Source of the DNA: an uncultured Lachnospiraceae bacterium
Lineage (GTDB): Bacteria > Bacillota > Clostridia > Lachnospirales > Lachnospiraceae
Length of the DNA stretch: 50,671 nt
Direction of reading: 5' to 3'
NCBI GenBank assembly: GCA_902775555.1
Contig: CACYMQ010000040.1
Location: 1 to 50,671 of the forward strand
Positions 1-9,058 of the stretch are shown here, piece after piece. The notes beneath the pieces are model-generated. The model worked only from the letters and a program-made list of their open reading frames with translations, was not told the origin of the DNA and did no database searches. Made by a program: the position numbers and the translations under genes. Within the stretch, counting starts at the first letter, position 1. Every line of letters starts with the position of its first letter.

Positions 1-995
1 CCATGCAGGTAAATGATTTCCTGCATTCTCTGGTTGTGGACGGGATCCTGCAGGGAGTCGGAGCCGTGCTGTCGTTCCTTCCCATCATTCTGCTGCTGTT
101 CTTCTTTCTGTCCATACTGGAGGATTCCGGCTATATGGCCAGAGTGGCTTTCGTAATGGACAAGCCACTCAGAAAACTGGGACTCTCGGGACGGAGTATC
201 GTTCCCATGCTGATCGGCTTCGGATGTTCGGTCCCGGCGGTCATGTCAAGCAGGACACTGCCTTCGGACAGGGACCGTAAGCTGACGATCCTGTTGATCC
301 CTTTCATGAGCTGTACGGCAAAGCTGCCCATTTATTCTTTTTTTACGGGGGTCTTCTTCCCGGGACATGAGGCACTTGCCATGACGGGGCTGTACATTTT
401 CGGCATTCTTATGGGGATCGTTGCGGCGCTTGTGGCCCGAAAGACCATTCTCAGGGGGCGGGCGGTGCCTTTTGTTATGGAGCTTCCGAACTACCGGATG
501 CCGGGACTTAAAAATGTAATGCAGCTGCTGTGGGAAAAAGCAAAGGATTTTCTGGTCCGCGCATTTACCGTGATCTTCATTGCGTCCATCGTGATCTGGT
601 TCCTCAGGAACTTTGATTTCAGGCTCAGCCTGACTGCGGATCCGAAGGACAGCATCCTGGCAAACGTGGCGGGAGTCGCGGCACCTGTATTCAGTCCCAT
701 GGGCTTCGGTGACTGGAGGATCGTAACCGCACTGATCACGGGATTTCTTGCCAAGGAGAGTGTGGTATCGACGCTGTCTGTACTTTTTGTCGGAGCGGGT
801 GCGCTGCAGGGCGCGATCAGTCCTGCGGCGGCAGCGGCGCTTCTTGTATTCTGCCTGTTATATACACCCTGTGTAGCGGCCATCGCATCCGTGAAGAGGG
901 AATTGGGGGCAAAATGGGCAGTTTCCGTGGTGGCTTTCCAGTGTGCGGTCGCCTGGATCGTATCGCTGGGTATATATTTACTGGCATCCTTATGA
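1..995 (+). CDS. feoB: Ferrous iron transporter FeoB, C-terminal part (5' end outside window)
   Basis: This is the membrane half of FeoB, the GTP-driven ferrous iron importer of the cytoplasmic membrane. About 330 residues are visible. They hold several hydrophobic helices, the family's gate region around GYMARVAFVMD, the segment GFGCSVPAVMSSRTL with its conserved Cys, and a second Cys segment, FMSCTAKLP. The cytosolic GTPase domain that opens FeoB proteins is absent because the gene runs off the left edge, so the ATG at 3 is probably internal. The C-terminal motifs ETP-like gate, LLYTPCVAAIA and a final hydrophobic helix are intact, and the stop is at 993-995. No feoA or iron regulator is visible on this side of the gene. 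Identity is confident; completeness cannot be judged. Confidence 0.95.
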   Translation, partial: MQVNDFLHSLVVDGILQGVGAVLSFLPIILLLFFFLSILEDSGYMARVAFVMDKPLRKLGLSGRSIVPMLIGFGCSVPAVMSSRTLPSDRDRKLTILLIPFMSCTAKLPIYSFFTGVFFPGHEALAMTGLYIFGILMGIVAALVARKTILRGRAVPFVMELPNYRMPGLKNVMQLLWEKAKDFLVRAFTVIFIASIVIWFLRNFDFRLSLTADPKDSILANVAGVAAPVFSPMGFGDWRIVTALITGFLAKESVVSTLSVLFVGAGALQGAISPAAAAALLVFCLLYTPCVAAIASVKRELGAKWAVSVVAFQCAVAWIVSLGIYLLASL

Positions 996-1109
996 TTTTT
1001 CCGTTATAATGGAAATGTATTCAGAATGTATTCAGGGGTTTATGTGTGTCCGGCGCATTCGCAGGGGTATTTTGTGAAAGTGATAGCAGAGAATAGGGGA
1101 GGTGGCGTC

Positions 1110-2594
1110 ATGCTAAAGGAGTGGGTAAAAGAGGAAATGCCTTCGGAAGAGGAGATATCCGAAAGGCTTGAGAAGGCCAGGGCTGCGCTGGCGGTGCACC
1201 AGACGGCGATCAAGGCGAAGGGACTGCCGGTTCTGGTGGTCATGGACGGCTGGGGAGCTGCCGGAAAGGGAAGTGTCCTCGGAAGGGTGATCAAGGGGCT
1301 GGATCCCAGATTCTTCAAGGTGGAGACCTTGTCACAGCCCACCCCGGAGGAGACACGGCGTCCCTTCCTGTATCGTTATTTTGTCAGGATACCGAAAGGG
1401 GGACAGTTCTCCTTCTTTGACGGAAGCTGGATGGGTGAGGTGACCTCACATTTTCTTCACGGAGAGATCGGGGAGGAACAGTACAGGGAGCATCTCACCA
1501 GTATAAAGAGATTCGAACGCCAGCTGAATGATAACGGATATCTTGTAGTGAAATTTTTCTTCCATATCAACGAAAAAGTCCAGAAGAAGAGACTGAATGA
1601 GCTGGAGAAAAATGACGTGACCAAATGGCGGGTGTCATCCTCCGATAAGTGGCAGAACAAGCACTATAAGGAATGCCTGGATGTGTACGATGAGTACCTT
1701 GAGACCACGAATCAGTTTGTGGCTCCCTGGTATTTTATCGACGCGGTTTCGAAGAAGTGGTCGGAGCTTCAGATGACGGAGATCCTGGTGGCTTCCATCG
1801 ATACGGCATTATCGAATATGGAAGCAAAACAGAAACCGCCCATGCTGCAGAATGTCTTCCCGATGAAGAGCATACCGAAGCTTTCGGAGATCCCTCTGGA
1901 TAAGACCATTGCGGATGAGGATTACAAGAAGGAACTGGACCAGCTGCAGAAGAAGCTGAAGAAGCTGCATAATGAACTGTATCTGAAGAAGATCCCGGTG
2001 ATCATAGCGTATGAGGGATGGGACGCTGCCGGAAAGGGAGGAAATATCAAACGTGTGGCCGCCGCACTTGATCCCAGAGGCTATGAAGTACATCCCATCG
2101 CCAGCCCGGAGCCTGCCGAGAAGGCACGGCATTATCTCTGGAGGTTCTGGAACCGTCTTCCGAAAGACGGACATATTGCGATCTTCGACCGGACCTGGTA
2201 CGGCCGGGTCATGGTGGAACGCCTGGAGGGCTTCTGTACGGAGAACGACTGGCAGCGGGCCTATAATGAGATCAACGAGTTTGAGAAGGAACTGGCGGAC
2301 TGGAATGCGGTGGTGATCAAGTTCTGGGTCCAGATCGACAAGGATACGCAGCTGGAGAGATTCACGGAGAGGCAGAATACGCCGGAAAAACAGTGGAAGA
2401 TCACGGATGAGGACTGGAGAAACCGGGAGAAATGGGATCTCTACGAGGAAGCCGTGGACGAGATGCTGGCGAAGACCAATACCCGGTATGCCCCCTGGCA
2501 TGTGCTTGAGTCCAATGACAAGAAATACGCCAGGATCAAGGCGTTGAAGATCATTATCAAGGCTATCGAAAAGAAACTGGGTGAGAAAAAGTAA
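1110..2594 (+). CDS. pap: Polyphosphate:AMP phosphotransferase, two-domain PPK2 family
   Basis: The enzyme moves phosphate from polyphosphate to a nucleotide (AMP to ADP in characterised two-domain PPK2 proteins) in the cytosol. Two PPK2 domains lie in tandem. The first has a Walker A motif GWGAAGKG near residue 47, the second GWDAAGKGG near residue 303. The second domain keeps the lid-type motif FDRTWYGRVMVER, while the first reads FDGSWMGEVTSHF, so the C-terminal domain is probably the catalytic one. I chose the ATG at 1110 because it follows a GGGGAGG ribosome site; an in-frame ATG at 1026 would add 28 residues without homology-like character. The length of 494 residues fits the family. 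A terminator follows directly, so it is probably a single-gene unit. Confidence 0.93.
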   Translation: MLKEWVKEEMPSEEEISERLEKARAALAVHQTAIKAKGLPVLVVMDGWGAAGKGSVLGRVIKGLDPRFFKVETLSQPTPEETRRPFLYRYFVRIPKGGQFSFFDGSWMGEVTSHFLHGEIGEEQYREHLTSIKRFERQLNDNGYLVVKFFFHINEKVQKKRLNELEKNDVTKWRVSSSDKWQNKHYKECLDVYDEYLETTNQFVAPWYFIDAVSKKWSELQMTEILVASIDTALSNMEAKQKPPMLQNVFPMKSIPKLSEIPLDKTIADEDYKKELDQLQKKLKKLHNELYLKKIPVIIAYEGWDAAGKGGNIKRVAAALDPRGYEVHPIASPEPAEKARHYLWRFWNRLPKDGHIAIFDRTWYGRVMVERLEGFCTENDWQRAYNEINEFEKELADWNAVVIKFWVQIDKDTQLERFTERQNTPEKQWKITDEDWRNREKWDLYEEAVDEMLAKTNTRYAPWHVLESNDKKYARIKALKIIIKAIEKKLGEKK

Positions 2595-2614
2595 ATAAGG
2601 ATCGTCAGATCGGA

Positions 2615-2658
2615 CCGGAGGGACTTTGTGTATTTTCTTGCAAAGTCCCTCCGGCTTT
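2615..2658 (+). terminator. Rho-independent terminator after pap
   Basis: A perfect 14-bp stem (2615-2628 with 2641-2654) surrounds a 12-base loop and is followed by CTTTTG. The stem is GC-rich at its base. The T-run is short, so termination may be incomplete. Confidence 0.8.
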
Positions 2659-2666
2659 TGTATAAT
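2639..2666 (+). promoter_or_regulatory. Sigma-A promoter for the Na/Pi transporter gene
   Basis: TTGCAA (2639-2644) and TATAAT (2661-2666) are 16 bases apart. The -35 box overlaps the 3' arm of the upstream terminator. Predicted start of transcription near 2673, which rules out the upstream in-frame ATG at 2675 as the translation start. Confidence 0.65.
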
Positions 2667-2743
2667 GATTTTGTATGCGCATTTGTAAAGAAGCGCAGGA
2701 TATGAACAACCCGTTTCATACGGGGGTGATCGGGAGACGGATA

Positions 2744-5056
2744 ATGGATGTGATCGCTGTATTACAGCTGTTTGGCGGTGTCGGACTGTTCCTGTTCGGC
2801 ATGAACTTTATGAGCTCTTCTTTGGAGAAGGTGGCAGGCTCGGGAATGGAACGTGTATTGGGACGGCTTACGACCGGCCGCAGTAAGATCGGCGGACGGA
2901 TCAAGGGCTGGTTTTTCGGTACATCGATCACGGCCATCATCCAGAGTTCGGCGGCTGTTACGATCATGGTCAGCGGTTTTGTGAATGCCGGGATCATGAA
3001 ACTGTCACAGGCGCTTCCCGTTGTGTTCGGTTCAAATGTCGGTAGTACGGCGACAGCGCAGATCCTGCGTCTCGGAGATCTGGGTTCCGACAACTTCTGG
3101 CTTCTGCTTCTGAAGCCCTCGTCCTTTGCACCGCTGCTTGTGGGGATCGGTGCATTTATCCGACTGTTTACCAAAAAGAAAAAAATGAAGGAATCTGCCG
3201 GCATCATCATAGGTCTCGGCATGCTTTTCTATGGAATGACATTGATGGAGGAGGTGTTCGAACCCCTTCGGGAGAGCGAAGAGTTCCAGTCCATGTTCAC
3301 ATCCTTTGAGAATCCCCTTCTGGGTCTGGCCATCGGTCTTGCAGTGACGGCTGTGATCCAGAGTTCGAATGCCTCCGTGGGTATCCTGCAGGCGCTTTCC
3401 GCTACGGGTACCATTACGTATGCGGTCACCATTCCCATTGTGATCGGTGTAAATCTCGGAAAGTGTATGCCCATCGTGATCGGCATGTTCGGTTCCGATA
3501 AAAAGGCAAAGAAGGTTTCCTGGAGTTACCTTCTGTTCAATATCTTCGGGGCTCTGTTCTTCATGCTCGTGATCTACGGCCTGCACTACACCGTGGGTCT
3601 CTCATGGCTTTCCGATACGGTCAACCGAAGCAGTATCGCTACGGTCCACCTGGTGTTCAACCTGATCACCAGCATCATCCTGCTGATCGGGACCGAGCGT
3701 ATGACCAGGATCTGCAATAAACTGGGCGGAGAGGAGGAACAGAGCCCCCAGACCCTGGAGCTTGCGAAACTGGATGACATGCTTCTCAATACTCCGACCA
3801 TCGCGTTGGAACAATGTAAAGAACTGATCCGGAAAATGACGGATGCGATCCATGAGAATTATCGCACGGCCACCAGCATGATCTATACCTATGATGCATC
3901 CAAGTTCCCTGAAATGGAAGCAAATGAGGAGTTCCTCGATCAGTGCGAGACCGCATTGTCCGCCTACATTGTAAGGATCGATCAGCGGCGTCTCACGGCA
4001 GATGACAAGCTTGTGGTGAGCGAGATCCTGAATTCCATCAGTGACCTGGAGAGGATCGGGGATTACTGTATGAATATCGCCTATGTTGCCCGGGAGAAGA
4101 ACGAGCAGGAGATCCATTTCTCCCCTTATGGACACCGGGAGGTGGATACGATCATCGATGCAGTGGAATATACCATGGATACCTGCTTTACCTCCTTCCA
4201 GACAGATGATGAGACGCTGGCTGTCCGTGTGGAGCCTCTTTCGGAAATGATCGACAAGTTAAAGGAACTGATCAAGTCCCACCATGTGGACAGGCTTCAG
4301 AACGGAGACTGCAGCATCCAGGGCGGTGTGCATCTTTTTGATCTGATCAACAGTTTTGAACGTATCTCATCCCATTCGGCAAATGTAGCCCTTCACGTTA
4401 TAAAACGTGTCAGAAACAACCGTGATTTCGATGAGATGCATGGACATGCAAGCGACAGCTTCAGTGAAGAATATAAAGCCATGTATCAGTATTATGTCTC
4501 TCAGTATGTGGATCCGCTGCTCCGTCCCATGACGGAGGAGGAGATCGAAAGAGTGACCCGTTCCGTTGCCGTCGAGGGTTCGTTGGAAACCCTGATCGAG
4601 AAGAAGAAGGAAGCGGAGAAGAGAGCGGAGAAGGCGGAAAAGGCCGAGAAGAAGAGAGAGAAGAAGGAGAAGGCTGAGAAGGCCGGGAAGGAGAAGGCCG
4701 AGAGAGCCGAGAGAGAGAAGGCTGAGAAGGCCGAGAAGGAGAAGGCGGAGAAAGCCGAGAAGGAGAAGGCGGAGAAAGCGGAGAAAGAGAAAGCGGAGAA
4801 AGAGAAAGCCGAGAAAGAGAAAGCCGAGAAAGAGAAGGCAGAGAAGCAGCCGGAGAAAAAGGCTGAGAAGAAGACAGAAAAACAGCCGGAGAAGAAGGCT
4901 GAGAAGAAGACAGAGAAACAGCCGGAGAAGAAGGCTGAGAAGAAGACGGAGAAACAGCCGGAGAAGAAGGCTGAGAAGAAGACGGAGAAGAAGCCTGCAA
5001 AACAGCCGGAGAAGAAAGCGGAGAAGCATCCGGAGAAACCGTCGAAAAAGAAATAG
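2744..5056 (+). CDS. Na/Pi cotransporter family protein with PhoU-like domain and Lys/Glu/Ala tail
   Basis: This resembles NptA-type sodium-dependent phosphate transporters. The N-terminal half (about residues 1-310) carries the duplicated Na/Pi cotransporter repeat with the hallmark segments QSSAAVTIMVSGF and QSSNASVGILQAL and several membrane helices. Residues about 340-590 form a PhoU-like helical domain in the cytosol. From about residue 615 to the end lies a low-complexity tail of KEKAEK and PEKKAEKKTEKQ repeats that the family does not need. I chose the ATG at 2744 (GGGAG upstream, MDVIAVLQLFGG as typical family start); ATGs at 2675 and 2702 are in frame but 2675 sits at the predicted transcription start. 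The gene is monocistronic, between its own promoter and the promoter of the penicillin-binding protein gene. Confidence 0.9.
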   Translation: MDVIAVLQLFGGVGLFLFGMNFMSSSLEKVAGSGMERVLGRLTTGRSKIGGRIKGWFFGTSITAIIQSSAAVTIMVSGFVNAGIMKLSQALPVVFGSNVGSTATAQILRLGDLGSDNFWLLLLKPSSFAPLLVGIGAFIRLFTKKKKMKESAGIIIGLGMLFYGMTLMEEVFEPLRESEEFQSMFTSFENPLLGLAIGLAVTAVIQSSNASVGILQALSATGTITYAVTIPIVIGVNLGKCMPIVIGMFGSDKKAKKVSWSYLLFNIFGALFFMLVIYGLHYTVGLSWLSDTVNRSSIATVHLVFNLITSIILLIGTERMTRICNKLGGEEEQSPQTLELAKLDDMLLNTPTIALEQCKELIRKMTDAIHENYRTATSMIYTYDASKFPEMEANEEFLDQCETALSAYIVRIDQRRLTADDKLVVSEILNSISDLERIGDYCMNIAYVAREKNEQEIHFSPYGHREVDTIIDAVEYTMDTCFTSFQTDDETLAVRVEPLSEMIDKLKELIKSHHVDRLQNGDCSIQGGVHLFDLINSFERISSHSANVALHVIKRVRNNRDFDEMHGHASDSFSEEYKAMYQYYVSQYVDPLLRPMTEEEIERVTRSVAVEGSLETLIEKKKEAEKRAEKAEKAEKKREKKEKAEKAGKEKAERAEREKAEKAEKEKAEKAEKEKAEKAEKEKAEKEKAEKEKAEKEKAEKQPEKKAEKKTEKQPEKKAEKKTEKQPEKKAEKKTEKQPEKKAEKKTEKKPAKQPEKKAEKHPEKPSKKK
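4600..5052 (+). repeat. Purine-rich in-frame repeats encoding KEKAEK / PEKKAEKKTEKQ tail
   Basis: The coding strand is almost only A and G here. The first part encodes KEKAEKAE units, the second about four copies of a 12-residue PEKKAEKKTEKQ-type unit. Such tracts can change length by slippage. The bias creates long spurious reading frames on the opposite strand. Confidence 0.85.
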
Positions 5057-5088
5057 GAGCGGCTTTCAGGAGACCGGACCACAATATC

Positions 5089-5117
5089 TTGTATTTTGGG
5101 AAAGTGTTTGCTATAAT
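5089..5117 (+). promoter_or_regulatory. Sigma-A promoter for the class A PBP gene
   Basis: TTGTAT (5089-5094) and TATAAT (5112-5117) with a 17-base spacer, about 50 bases before the TTG start. Confidence 0.75.
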
Positions 5118-5168
5118 TAATTAGTTAGCGTATGATGATCCATATGAAGTGACAGGAGGCCAAAGGCT

Positions 5169-8069
5169 TTGAACTTCAATAAATATAGTTTGCAAAAAAA
5201 ACAGAGAAGACTGGTTTCCAAGGGACAGAGGAACGAACGCCGGATCTTTATCACCGGATTCAAGCTCCTGCTGGCCCTGATCGTGTTTGCCGTTGTAGTT
5301 ATGGCAGGTGCCGGTTTTGGTATGATGAAGGGCATGCTGGACAACGCTCCGGATATTGACACCATCAGTATCAAGCCCAAAGGATTCAAGACGATCATCT
5401 GCGATCAGTCGGGAAAGGAAATCGATACCCTTTCCACCGTAAATTCCAACCGGATCTATGTATATTATGATGAGATACCGGAGCAGATGGTAAATGCCTT
5501 TGTATCCATAGAGGACGAGCGCTTCTGGGAGCATAACGGGATCGATGCAAAGGGTATCCTTCGTGCCGCGATCCGGCTTGTGACCACCCGTGATTCCAGT
5601 CAGGGTGCCTCCACCATCACCCAGCAGCTCATCAAAAACCATGTATTCAATGTCGGCATGGATGAGAAGACCTTCCTTCAGCGTCTGACCCGAAAGGTTC
5701 AGGAGCAGTATCTTGCCGTGGAGCTGGAGAAGCGCTATGACAAGAAGCAGATCATGGAGTATTACCTGAATACCATTTACCTGGGACAGGGCGTGAACGG
5801 AGTCGAGGCTGCCGCCAACCGCTATTTCAACAAGAGCGTGGGCAAGCTTACTCTTTCCGAGATCGCGCTGATCGCCGGTATTACCCAGAACCCGTATCAG
5901 TACGATCCGGTCATCTTCCCGGAGGAGAGCATGGCCCGCCGGGACCTGGTGCTTTACAAGATGCGCGAGCTGGGTTATATCAACGAATCGGAGTATCAGC
6001 ATGCCCTTAGCGACAATGTGGGGAACCGGGTTCAGAAGGTGGCCCAGGTCCGTAAGGAAAAGGCAGGCTATAATTCCTATTACATGGATGCCCTGATGTA
6101 TGCTTTTGTGGATGACCTGCAGGAGATCTACGGAATGTCCGAATCCGAGGCATGGACCGAGATGTATTCCGGCGGATATACCATTTATTCCACACAGGAT
6201 GATAAGATCCAGAAGATCTGTGATACGGTCCTGAATGACGGGGAGTATTTCCCGAATAAGAATTCCGTTGCACTTGAGTACCGGCTGACGCTGCTGGATC
6301 AGGACGGAAAGACGACCTACAATTATGATAACAATACCATGGTGTATTATAACCGGGAACTGACCGGGAATTATAAGTACAACAATATCTACCCGGATGA
6401 AGAGAAAGCCCGGGCGGCTGCCGAGACCTACAAGGAAGCCATGATGGAGGAAACGGGAGCCAGCTTCAATGCCGAGAGTCTGAAGGTGAATCCCCAGCCC
6501 CAGATCTCCTTCTCACTGATCGACCAGCATACCGGTTATGTTAAGGCGATCGTCGGAGGAAGAGGGGAGAAGACGGCAAACTTAAGTTTCAACCGCGCAA
6601 CCATGGCGATGCGCCAGCCGGGTTCGACCTTTAAGGTACTTGCGGCCTTTGGTCCGTATATTGATACGGGAGGATGTCTGGCCTGCTCCTTTGATGACGC
6701 ACCTTATAAGTTTGTAAACGGGGTCTCGGTCAGCAACTGGTACGGATCCTACCGGGGTGTGCATAATCTTCGGACGGCCATCAAGGATTCCATGAATATC
6801 ATAGCCGTTAAGGCGATCACGGACCTGACACCGGAGGTTGCCTATAATTACCTGATCAATGACGGTTTTACCACCATCGTCGATCACTACACATCCAAGA
6901 ACGGGGATGTCTATTCGGATATCAACCAGGCTCTTGCGCTGGGCGGTATCACCAACGGAGTTACCAACCTTGAGAATACGGCGGCATATGCTTCCATTGC
7001 AAATATGGGCATTTACCGCAAGCCGGTATTCTACTCAAAGGTTTATGATCATGACGGCAATATTGTGATCGATAATACGAATCCCGACGATCCCAAGCGG
7101 ACGCACCGGACCATGAAGGCTACCACCTGCTGGCAGCTGATCCAGGCGATGCGGGAGGTTGTCACCGGTGGTACCGGTACGGCGGCCAGGATGAAGACGG
7201 GTATCTTCAATGTCGGGAAGACCGGAACCACATCCGAGGATTATGATCTCTGGTTCTGCGGGATGACACCATATTACACGGCATCTATCTGGTATGGATG
7301 TGACTCCAATGTGGATAACGGAAATGTGCTGGTTCACGAAACCATGTGGCGTGATATTATGGACCAGATTGCGGAAATGGAAGGCCAGGATCCGGATGCC
7401 AGGTGGGAACAGCCGGACGGGATCACAAAGGTGAGTCTCTGTACCGTGACAAATATGCTTCCGGGTGTGGACTGTCCTACGAGTACGGATCTTTGTGCGG
7501 TGGACAGTGTGCCTGAAAAACGCTGCGGAGGACATGAGGTCATTGAACTCTGTGAAGAGTCCCATCATGTTGCCACGAATACCTGCCCGAACAAAAAGAA
7601 ATATGTGGTTCAGAGAGATGAAAGCGGCGATCGGATCCTGGTTGGTGCCGACTTCAAATATGATCAGGCTATGTTCGTGACGCCCTGTGAACTGCACCCT
7701 GCGGTGGCAGATGCACATACTATTACCACGGCAGCGGGACCCGGCGGTTCGATCTCCGCTTCTGCGGATGTTGAACCGGGAGCGGACTTTACGGTTTATA
7801 TCTCGCCCAGTGCCGGTTATACCATTGCAGATGTTGTGGTGGATGGTGTCAGTGTGGGACCTGTTTCCTCCTATACCTTCACCGCCATCGCCGAGCCGCA
7901 TTCGATATCGGCGACCTTCTCGGGTGGATCGGGAGAAATAGACCCGCCTGCTCCGCCGACTCCTCCGGATACGCCGGATACACCGGACACACCGGACACA
8001 CCGGATACGCCGGACACACCGGACACGCCGGACACACCGGACACGCCGGATACACCGGCAGAAGAATAA
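5169..8069 (+). CDS. Class A penicillin-binding protein (PBP1A-type transglycosylase/transpeptidase)
   Basis: A bifunctional peptidoglycan synthase anchored in the membrane. Residues 1-33 are basic and cytosolic, and a membrane helix spans about 34-55. The GT51 glycosyltransferase domain shows EDERFWEH near residue 115 (catalytic Glu) and the ASTITQQL motif. The transpeptidase domain has SxxK at Ser486-Lys489 (GSTFKV), SMN at 541-543, and KTG near 684. After it comes a Cys-containing segment, then a domain like divergent InlB B-repeats (about 850-920), then a Thr-Pro-Asp repeat tail. The start is TTG at 5169, nine bases after a perfect AGGAGG (5154-5159); no better ATG exists nearby. At 966 residues it is longer than usual because of the C-terminal additions. 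It sits alone between a promoter and a terminator. Confidence 0.95.
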   Translation: MNFNKYSLQKKQRRLVSKGQRNERRIFITGFKLLLALIVFAVVVMAGAGFGMMKGMLDNAPDIDTISIKPKGFKTIICDQSGKEIDTLSTVNSNRIYVYYDEIPEQMVNAFVSIEDERFWEHNGIDAKGILRAAIRLVTTRDSSQGASTITQQLIKNHVFNVGMDEKTFLQRLTRKVQEQYLAVELEKRYDKKQIMEYYLNTIYLGQGVNGVEAAANRYFNKSVGKLTLSEIALIAGITQNPYQYDPVIFPEESMARRDLVLYKMRELGYINESEYQHALSDNVGNRVQKVAQVRKEKAGYNSYYMDALMYAFVDDLQEIYGMSESEAWTEMYSGGYTIYSTQDDKIQKICDTVLNDGEYFPNKNSVALEYRLTLLDQDGKTTYNYDNNTMVYYNRELTGNYKYNNIYPDEEKARAAAETYKEAMMEETGASFNAESLKVNPQPQISFSLIDQHTGYVKAIVGGRGEKTANLSFNRATMAMRQPGSTFKVLAAFGPYIDTGGCLACSFDDAPYKFVNGVSVSNWYGSYRGVHNLRTAIKDSMNIIAVKAITDLTPEVAYNYLINDGFTTIVDHYTSKNGDVYSDINQALALGGITNGVTNLENTAAYASIANMGIYRKPVFYSKVYDHDGNIVIDNTNPDDPKRTHRTMKATTCWQLIQAMREVVTGGTGTAARMKTGIFNVGKTGTTSEDYDLWFCGMTPYYTASIWYGCDSNVDNGNVLVHETMWRDIMDQIAEMEGQDPDARWEQPDGITKVSLCTVTNMLPGVDCPTSTDLCAVDSVPEKRCGGHEVIELCEESHHVATNTCPNKKKYVVQRDESGDRILVGADFKYDQAMFVTPCELHPAVADAHTITTAAGPGGSISASADVEPGADFTVYISPSAGYTIADVVVDGVSVGPVSSYTFTAIAEPHSISATFSGGSGEIDPPAPPTPPDTPDTPDTPDTPDTPDTPDTPDTPDTPDTPAEE
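7971..8057 (+). repeat. 9-bp tandem repeat encoding Thr-Pro-Asp tail of the PBP
   Basis: About nine or ten near-identical units of ACACCGGAC/ACGCCGGAT keep the frame and encode (TPD)n. The tail is extended, acidic and Pro-rich, as in wall-spanning linkers. Confidence 0.9.
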
Positions 8070-8074
8070 GAACG

Positions 8075-8103
8075 AAAGGCCTGCATTTTATGTGGGCCTT
8101 TTC
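8075..8103 (+). terminator. Probable terminator after the PBP gene
   Basis: AAAGGCC (8075-8081) pairs with GGCCTTT (8095-8101) around a 13-base loop, followed by TTC. The stem is 7 bp and the T-run short, so it is moderate in strength. Confidence 0.6.
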
Positions 8104-8131
8104 AATCGTATCCAACATTCCAGTGAATCAT

Positions 8132-8160
8132 TTGTACCATGTACTGTACCATGCATTAAT
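8132..8160 (+). promoter_or_regulatory. Promoter of the LytTR gene with an overlapping direct repeat
   Basis: TTGTAC (8132-8137) and ATTAAT (8155-8160) are 17 bases apart. The spacer region holds a perfect direct repeat GTACCATG at 8134-8141 and 8146-8153, 12 bases from start to start. Direct repeats are the usual LytTR target shape, so self-regulation by the next gene is possible but inferred. Confidence 0.5.
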
Positions 8161-8200
8161 ACTAAGGAAAGCACCACCCGTTTATTAAAAAGGGGGATTG

Positions 8201-9040
8201 ATGGACGGCCTGCTTTTTGCGACAGATCAAAAGTATGTGGAGTTCTATCAGGATGCCATCAGGGAAGGATGCCCGGGCACCCGTCTGAATCTATGCCAAT
8301 CCGGTGTTGAGATGATCGATACCCTGTTCAAAACCGATGTGGCATTTCTTTTGGTGGATCTTGCCATCTCCAGATCCGGAAAAATCGATGATATCAGTAT
8401 GCAGGAGCTTTATTCCGTACGGCAGGATGACCGGTTTCGGTATCTGCCGCTTGTTCTGGTGACGGATCTGGATGACGAAAGATTTTTTGCCTATAACCGT
8501 CTCCACTGTTATGCGTATTATCATAAACCCCTGAACAAGGAGGTCTTTCTTTCTGATGTGATCCCCTGCTTCCGGCATGCAGTAAGTGAGCATGACTTGA
8601 AGGAGCAGATGCAGGCGCTGTATACCATAAAAAAGAGCAGATCGGTCTATTTTGTCCCTGAATGTGAGCTTGTACGATATGAAAAGCAAAGACACAAAGG
8701 GATGATCATCACCATGGATGAAGAGATCGAACTGGACATTAAAAATCTCTCACGGATGAAACGCCTGATGACTTCCGACAGTTTCGTGCAGTGCAGCCGG
8801 AGACACTATGTGAATCTGGGGTTCATACATAAGGTCGGATCCGATAATGTCCAGCTCAGGGGAGGGTACGGCGAGGTTGAACTGTCGCCGGACCGAAGGG
8901 AGGTTGTACTGAGGAGGATGGATGAGGAAGCGGAGAAAAGAAAACTCCGCGTAAGGCGGGATCCTGACGCCGAAAAGGAAAAGAAAGAGGATGGCGGGAA
9001 GAAAAAAAGAACGAAGAAAAAAAACGAAAAGGAAAGGTGA
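8201..9040 (+). CDS. LytTR DNA-binding protein with degenerate receiver-like domain
   Basis: The N-terminal 120 residues have the layout of a response-regulator receiver: hydrophobic strands, an Asp in LLVDLAIS, a Thr-containing VLVTDL and a Lys in YHKPL. The acidic pair that normally binds magnesium near the N-terminus is not seen (FATDQKY), so phosphorylation is doubtful. Residues about 145-245 are a LytTR domain, recognised by SRMKRLMTSDSFVQCSRRHYVNLGFI. The last 35 residues are very basic (Lys/Glu/Arg). The start is ATG 8201 (TTG at 8198 is also in frame) after AGGGGG. No histidine kinase adjoins it. Target genes are unknown; its own promoter carries a direct repeat. Confidence 0.8.
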   Translation: MDGLLFATDQKYVEFYQDAIREGCPGTRLNLCQSGVEMIDTLFKTDVAFLLVDLAISRSGKIDDISMQELYSVRQDDRFRYLPLVLVTDLDDERFFAYNRLHCYAYYHKPLNKEVFLSDVIPCFRHAVSEHDLKEQMQALYTIKKSRSVYFVPECELVRYEKQRHKGMIITMDEEIELDIKNLSRMKRLMTSDSFVQCSRRHYVNLGFIHKVGSDNVQLRGGYGEVELSPDRREVVLRRMDEEAEKRKLRVRRDPDAEKEKKEDGGKKKRTKKKNEKER

Positions 9041-9058
9041 ACGGCGATGCTCTAAACC

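Noticed and set aside
4367-5084. Three long minus-strand reading frames of over 190 codons
   Set aside because: They lie opposite the purine-rich KEKAEK repeat and give only Leu/Ser/Phe-rich low-complexity text; no ribosome site.
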